Shown: piece by piece, positions 58,432 to 64,000 of the stretch
Numbering within the stretch: the first letter of the stretch is position 1
How the letters are laid out: every line of letters begins with the position of its first letter
NCBI RefSeq assembly: GCF_005795905.1
Contig: NZ_VAWE01000001.1
Coordinates: 2,076,001-2,140,000, forward strand
Reading direction: 5' to 3'
Length of the DNA stretch: 64,000 bases
Origin: Streptomyces marianii
Lineage (GTDB): Bacteria > Actinomycetota > Actinomycetes > Streptomycetales > Streptomycetaceae
The notes under the pieces: model-generated
Database searches by the model: none
What the model saw: only the letters and a program-made list of their open reading frames with translations
What the model was told of the DNA's origin: nothing
Program-made: the position numbers and the translations under genes

Positions 58432-61086
58432 ATGGCCGAGCCTGGCGTCGAGACGCGTACGAGGAGTTCCGAGATCACCGCACGGGCGGCTGCCAGCTTC
58501 GAACCGGTGGGCCGGTCGGTGGCCACTGCGCGCGCGTTCGTCCGCGACACCCTCCAGGGCTGGGGGCATTCCGACGTCGTCGACGACGCCGTCGTCCTCA
58601 CCAGTGAGCTCGTCACCAACGCGGTGATCCACGCCGGCACCGCCGCAGAGGTGCTCTGCCTGCGCACCGGGGAGGGCGTACGGGTCGAGGTCGCCGACCG
58701 CTATCCGGAACGCGAGATCCCGATGCAGGGCGGCACCAGAGCCGTCGTCCACCCGGACCGGGAGAACGGGCGCGGACTGCTGCTCTGCGCCGCGCTCGCC
58801 TCGCGCTGGGGCGTCGAGTACACACCGACCCACAAGCATGTCTGGTTCCAACTCGACCTGCCGCAGCGCGCGGTGGGCACGCGCTCGGCCGGTCCGGTCC
58901 TCCCGCCCGATCTGCTTCCCGTAGCCGACGAGCGCGTCCGCGTCGCGGTGCTCCAGATCGACCGCAACGGCACCATCGGCTCCTGGAACGACGACGCCGA
59001 GCACCTCTTCGGGTACGCGGCCGACCAGGTGCTCGGCAAGCCCCTCGGCGACTTCGCCGCCTGGCCGCACACTCCGGGAACCGGCACCGGTCTCGCAGAG
59101 GCGCTCCAGCTCTCCCGCTGGGAGGGCAGCTACGGCATCCGCGGCACGGACGGCCGCGTCGTCCCCGTGTACGCCTCCCACCTCCGCGTACGCGACACCC
59201 AGGGCGAGGCGTCAACGGTCTGCCTCCTGGTGCGCGACTACGAGCGGGCCGTGCTCCAGACCCCGACGCGCGCACCCGCCGCGGACGGCGCTCGCCGCGA
59301 CAACCGCAACGCAGACCCCTTCGAGGTCTTCATCGGCTCTCCGGCGCCCGACGACCTCGACGGCCTCCTCCAGCGCACGGTCGAACGCGCCCGCGACATG
59401 CTCGACGGCGACGCCGCGTTCCTGCTGCTGGCCACCGACGACGAGACGGAGCTCGAGGTACGGGCCACCACCGGACTCCCCTCGGCCCGCCAGCGCTTCG
59501 CCCGGGTCCCGGTCGAAGCCGGCACGGGACGCTACGGCTCGGCCCGTATGCCCGCCGTCCACGAGGACCTCACCGCGGTCCCCGGGGCCATCCCCCTCCT
59601 CAGCGGCACCGGTATGCGCTCCGTGGTCACCGTCCCGCTCAAGGTCGAAGGCCGGCTCACCGGCTCCCTGGGCGTCGCCGCCGAGGCCTCGGGCCGCTAC
59701 TCCAACGAGGAGGCGCTGCGCCTGCAGTTCGCCGCCGACCGCATCGCGCTCGCCGTCGAGTCAGCGCGCCTGGGTGAGCTGGAGAGGTTGCGCCGGGGGT
59801 CCCTCAGCTTCCTCGTCGAGGCCTCGGACCTGCTGGCCGGCACCCTCGACCGCGACCAGACCCTGGCGCTGATGGCCCAGATGACGGTGCCGACGCTCGC
59901 CACCTGGTGCGCCGTGTACACGATCTCCGACCAGTCCTCCGAGCCGTACCTCTCGTACGTACTGCACGAGGACGAGGAGCGCATCGACGGCCTCAAGGCC
60001 CTGCTTGCCAAGATCGACCCACCGGACCCGGTCCCCACGCCCGGCGCGCGGGTGTGGACCGCCCCGGCCGAGGCCGCGCACCAGGCCGCGCTGCGCACCT
60101 CCATGCGTGAACTCGGCCTCGGCGCCGCCCATGTGTCGTCCGGCATCGGCACGACCCTGGCCACGGCCTCCGCGGTCGGCGGCGAGACCGTGGTCCTCCC
60201 CCTCGTCGCCCGGAACCGCGTCATCGGCATGCTGACGCTCGGCAAGCCGTCCGACGACCACTTCCGCCAGGAGATCCTCGAACTCGCCGAGGACCTGTCC
60301 CGCCGGGCCGCCCTCGCCCTGGACAACGCCAGGCTCTACTCGGAGCGCACGGCCATCAGCCAGTCCCTGCAGCGCAGTCTGCTGCCGCCGGGCCTGCCCC
60401 AAGTGCCGGGTGTGGAGGTGGAGGTCATCTACCGCGCAGCCGGCGAGGGCAACGAGGTCGGCGGAGACTTCTACGATCTCTTCCCGATCCGCGACGGGGC
60501 GTACGGCTTCGCCATCGGCGACGTCTGCGGAACGGGCCCGGAGGCCGCCGCGGTCACCGGTCTGGCCCGGCACGCCCTGCGCCTGCTCGCCCGGGAGGGC
60601 TTCGGCGGTCCGGCGGTGCTGGAGCGGCTCAACGCGGCGATCCTGGACGAGGGCGCCCGCAGCCGCTTCCTCACACTGCTCTACGGCGAGCTCTGGCCCC
60701 AGGAGGACGGTTCGGCACTCCTGAAGGTCGTCTGCGCCGGACACCCGCTGCCGCTGCGGCTGCGCCAGGACGGCTCCGTGGAGCCCGCGGCCGAACCACA
60801 GCCGCTGCTGGGCGTGATGGACGACCTGGAACTGTACGAGCAGACCGTCACCCTCGACCCGGGGGACGTCCTCCTCTGCGTTACGGACGGTGTCACGGAA
60901 CGCCGTGAGGGCACGCGCATGCTCGGCGACGACGGTCTCACCGACGTTCTGACGACGTGTACGGGCCTGACGGCCGGCGCGGTCGCGGCACGCGTTCTCC
61001 GCGCTGTCGAGCGCTTCGCTGCCGAACCCGCCTCGGACGACATGGCGATCCTTGCGATGCGCGTCCCGGAGCCCCACGCGAGCTGA
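58432..61086 (+). CDS. osaC: OsaC, multidomain sigma-factor regulator (RsbW-like kinase, PAS, GAF, PP2C)
   Basis: 884 residues. The N-terminal 140 form an RsbW-type HATPase (VVLTSELVTNAVIHAGTAAE, ENGRGLLLCAALASRWGVE). PAS (about 165-270) shows DRNGTIGSWNDDAEHLFGYA. Two GAF-like domains follow (about 300-450 and 455-620). The PP2C/SpoIIE phosphatase is at the end (VGGDFYDLFPIRDGAYGFAI, DVLLCVTDGVTERREG, SDDMAILAMRV). In S. coelicolor OsaC binds SigB through the RsbW domain and returns it to its resting level after osmotic stress. It is divergent from osaA with a 272-base shared promoter region and followed by a strong terminator. The ATG at 58432 fits the family; GGGAGG is somewhat distant. 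Confidence 0.93.
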   Translation: MAEPGVETRTRSSEITARAAASFEPVGRSVATARAFVRDTLQGWGHSDVVDDAVVLTSELVTNAVIHAGTAAEVLCLRTGEGVRVEVADRYPEREIPMQGGTRAVVHPDRENGRGLLLCAALASRWGVEYTPTHKHVWFQLDLPQRAVGTRSAGPVLPPDLLPVADERVRVAVLQIDRNGTIGSWNDDAEHLFGYAADQVLGKPLGDFAAWPHTPGTGTGLAEALQLSRWEGSYGIRGTDGRVVPVYASHLRVRDTQGEASTVCLLVRDYERAVLQTPTRAPAADGARRDNRNADPFEVFIGSPAPDDLDGLLQRTVERARDMLDGDAAFLLLATDDETELEVRATTGLPSARQRFARVPVEAGTGRYGSARMPAVHEDLTAVPGAIPLLSGTGMRSVVTVPLKVEGRLTGSLGVAAEASGRYSNEEALRLQFAADRIALAVESARLGELERLRRGSLSFLVEASDLLAGTLDRDQTLALMAQMTVPTLATWCAVYTISDQSSEPYLSYVLHEDEERIDGLKALLAKIDPPDPVPTPGARVWTAPAEAAHQAALRTSMRELGLGAAHVSSGIGTTLATASAVGGETVVLPLVARNRVIGMLTLGKPSDDHFRQEILELAEDLSRRAALALDNARLYSERTAISQSLQRSLLPPGLPQVPGVEVEVIYRAAGEGNEVGGDFYDLFPIRDGAYGFAIGDVCGTGPEAAAVTGLARHALRLLAREGFGGPAVLERLNAAILDEGARSRFLTLLYGELWPQEDGSALLKVVCAGHPLPLRLRQDGSVEPAAEPQPLLGVMDDLELYEQTVTLDPGDVLLCVTDGVTERREGTRMLGDDGLTDVLTTCTGLTAGAVAARVLRAVERFAAEPASDDMAILAMRVPEPHAS

Positions 61087-61101
61087 CGGAAGCGCACATA
61101 C

Positions 61102-61137
61102 GAAGAAGGCCCCCGCCGTGAGGCGGGGGCCTTCTTC
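61102..61137 (+). terminator. osaC terminator
   Basis: 16-bp perfect stem (61102-61117 and 61122-61137) with a GTGA loop, 15 bases after the osaC stop, ending 7 bases before the 3' end of the opposing tRNA. Confidence 0.88.
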
Positions 61138-61144
61138 CGTCCGG

Positions 61145-61217
61145 AGCCCCCAAACGGAATCGAACCGTTGACCTTCTCCTTACCATGGAGACGCTCTACC
61201 GACTGAGCTATAGGGGC
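61145..61217 (-). tRNA. tRNA-Thr (anticodon GGU)
   Basis: 73-nt cloverleaf: acceptor GCCCCTA/TGGGGGC, D arm GCTC...GAGC, anticodon stem TCTCC/GGAGA with loop ATGGTAA (anticodon GGT), T arm AACGG/CCGTT with loop TTCGATT. Discriminator U, no encoded CCA. It reads ACC and ACU. It lies 235 bases beyond the 5S gene on the same strand, behind the rRNA terminator. Confidence 0.97.
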
Positions 61218-61401
61218 CTGTTGCTCTTCTGCGGTCTCCCGCTCGGCAACGCAACGAAGCATACCCCGAACTGACGTGTGCTCCTAATCGACCGGAGGCG
61301 GGCCTCTGAGGATGTGTCAGCAATTGCAGAGCATCCTCGTCGCCGGCCGGAGGACCGACGCCGGATGTACAGGGAGACGGTATGGGAGTGGGGGGGAACG
61401 C

Positions 61402-61447
61402 AAAAAAGCCCCAACCCCCGAGTTCACACTCGGGAGTTGAGGCCCAA
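61402..61447 (-). terminator. rRNA operon terminator
   Basis: On the minus strand a long stem around CTCAACTCCCGAG-TGTGAA-CTCGGGGGTTG followed by six T residues: a classical factor-independent terminator a few bases after the 5S gene. Confidence 0.9.
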
Positions 61448-61451
61448 AACT

Positions 61452-61571
61452 TGTTCGGCGGTGTCCTACTCTCCCACAGGGTCCCCCCTGCAGTACCATC
61501 GGCGCTGAAAGGCTTAGCTTCCGGGTTCGGAATGTAACCGGGCGTTTCCCTAACGCTATGACCACCGAAAC
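61452..61571 (-). rRNA. rrf: 5S ribosomal RNA
   Basis: About 120 nt, starting GTTTCGGTGGTCATAGCG and ending CACCGCCGAACA, whose ends pair. The CCGAACCCGGAAGCTAAGCC core is the conserved loop B/C of bacterial 5S. Exact ends are estimated to within two bases. Confidence 0.96.
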
Positions 61572-61659
61572 ACTATGAAGATATCGAACCCGGCCGACCA
61601 CACAGTGGTCTCGGCATGTTCGTTACTTCAGAACTAACACAGTGGACGCGAGCAACTGA

Positions 61660-64000
<2,341 letters not shown>

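Noticed and set aside
61145..61217. tRNA-Thr as an integration site for a mobile element
   Set aside because: No integrase gene or repeated 3' end of the tRNA is found around it within the window.

Overview
The window is high-GC actinobacterial chromosome, almost certainly Streptomyces. The evidence is the strong G/C third-codon bias, frequent GTG/TTG starts, the gene families present (clgR, osaABC, gluRK-gluABCD, rshA, a 1.5-kb-residue Lhr-type helicase, DUF3046) and a gene order that, as far as I remember it, follows the Streptomyces coelicolor core around recA (about SCO5801 down to SCO5747), read here in reverse. Most of the window is conserved core. No phage, BGC of PKS/NRPS type, CRISPR array or large island is present. 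Accessory material is limited to small scars: an IS30-type transposase tail, a GAPDH gene fragment, a decayed rhodanese gene and a MITE-like element.

Layout. 1-6.0 kb: minus-strand NRPS-independent siderophore operon (class III aminotransferase, IucA/IucC synthetase, GNAT acetyltransferase, second IucA/IucC synthetase running off the left edge), next to a secreted trypsin-like lipoprotein. 7.6-19.5 kb: a mainly minus-strand housekeeping block: hflX, a secreted M1 aminopeptidase, the RelA/SpoT homologue rshA, dapF, a small membrane protein, miaA, a LigB-like protein and miaB, with two small plus-strand genes inserted. 19.7-28.9 kb: a TAXI-type binding protein, the GluK/GluR two-component system divergent from the glutamate ABC importer gluABCD, an FAD monooxygenase, and a leader peptide followed by a rhodanese remnant. 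29.5-36.4 kb: recX-recA with an SOS box, an AI-2E family membrane protein, DUF3046, a terpenoid-toroid-like protein, and an AraC regulator with the AzlCD branched-chain amino acid exporter. 36.4-43.3 kb: Lhr helicase, an Fpg/Nei glycosylase, an SDR enzyme and a tiny membrane protein. 43.4-51.1 kb: minus-strand run of dps, clgR, pncC/cinA, pgsA, rimO, a RodZ-like protein and ftsK. 51.5-61.1 kb: the osmoadaptation locus osaB-osaA divergent from osaC. 61.1-64 kb: tRNA-Thr, 5S rRNA and the 3' three quarters of 23S rRNA, all on the minus strand.

How the genes work together: several neighbouring sets have linked roles. GluRK controls the adjacent glutamate importer. recA/recX, Lhr and Nei form a DNA-repair group. 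miaA/miaB modify the same tRNA adenosine (i6A then ms2i6A). clgR controls protease genes and carries an Ala-Ala C-terminus that fits proteolytic turnover. OsaA/OsaB form a hybrid kinase-regulator pair, with OsaC (anti-sigma kinase, PAS, GAF and PP2C domains) as a sigma-B modulator across the divergent promoter.

The least expected observations are: a 163-bp MITE-like element whose TA target duplication supplies the stop codon of osaB; the near identity of its termini to the end of the IS30-type scar 44 kb away; a GAPDH fragment and a frameshifted rhodanese behind an apparently intact Cys-rich leader peptide; a tandem array of about nine 92-residue HAMP units in OsaA; and an RshA whose hydrolase motifs are intact while its synthetase core looks eroded. 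I found no convincing wholly new system.
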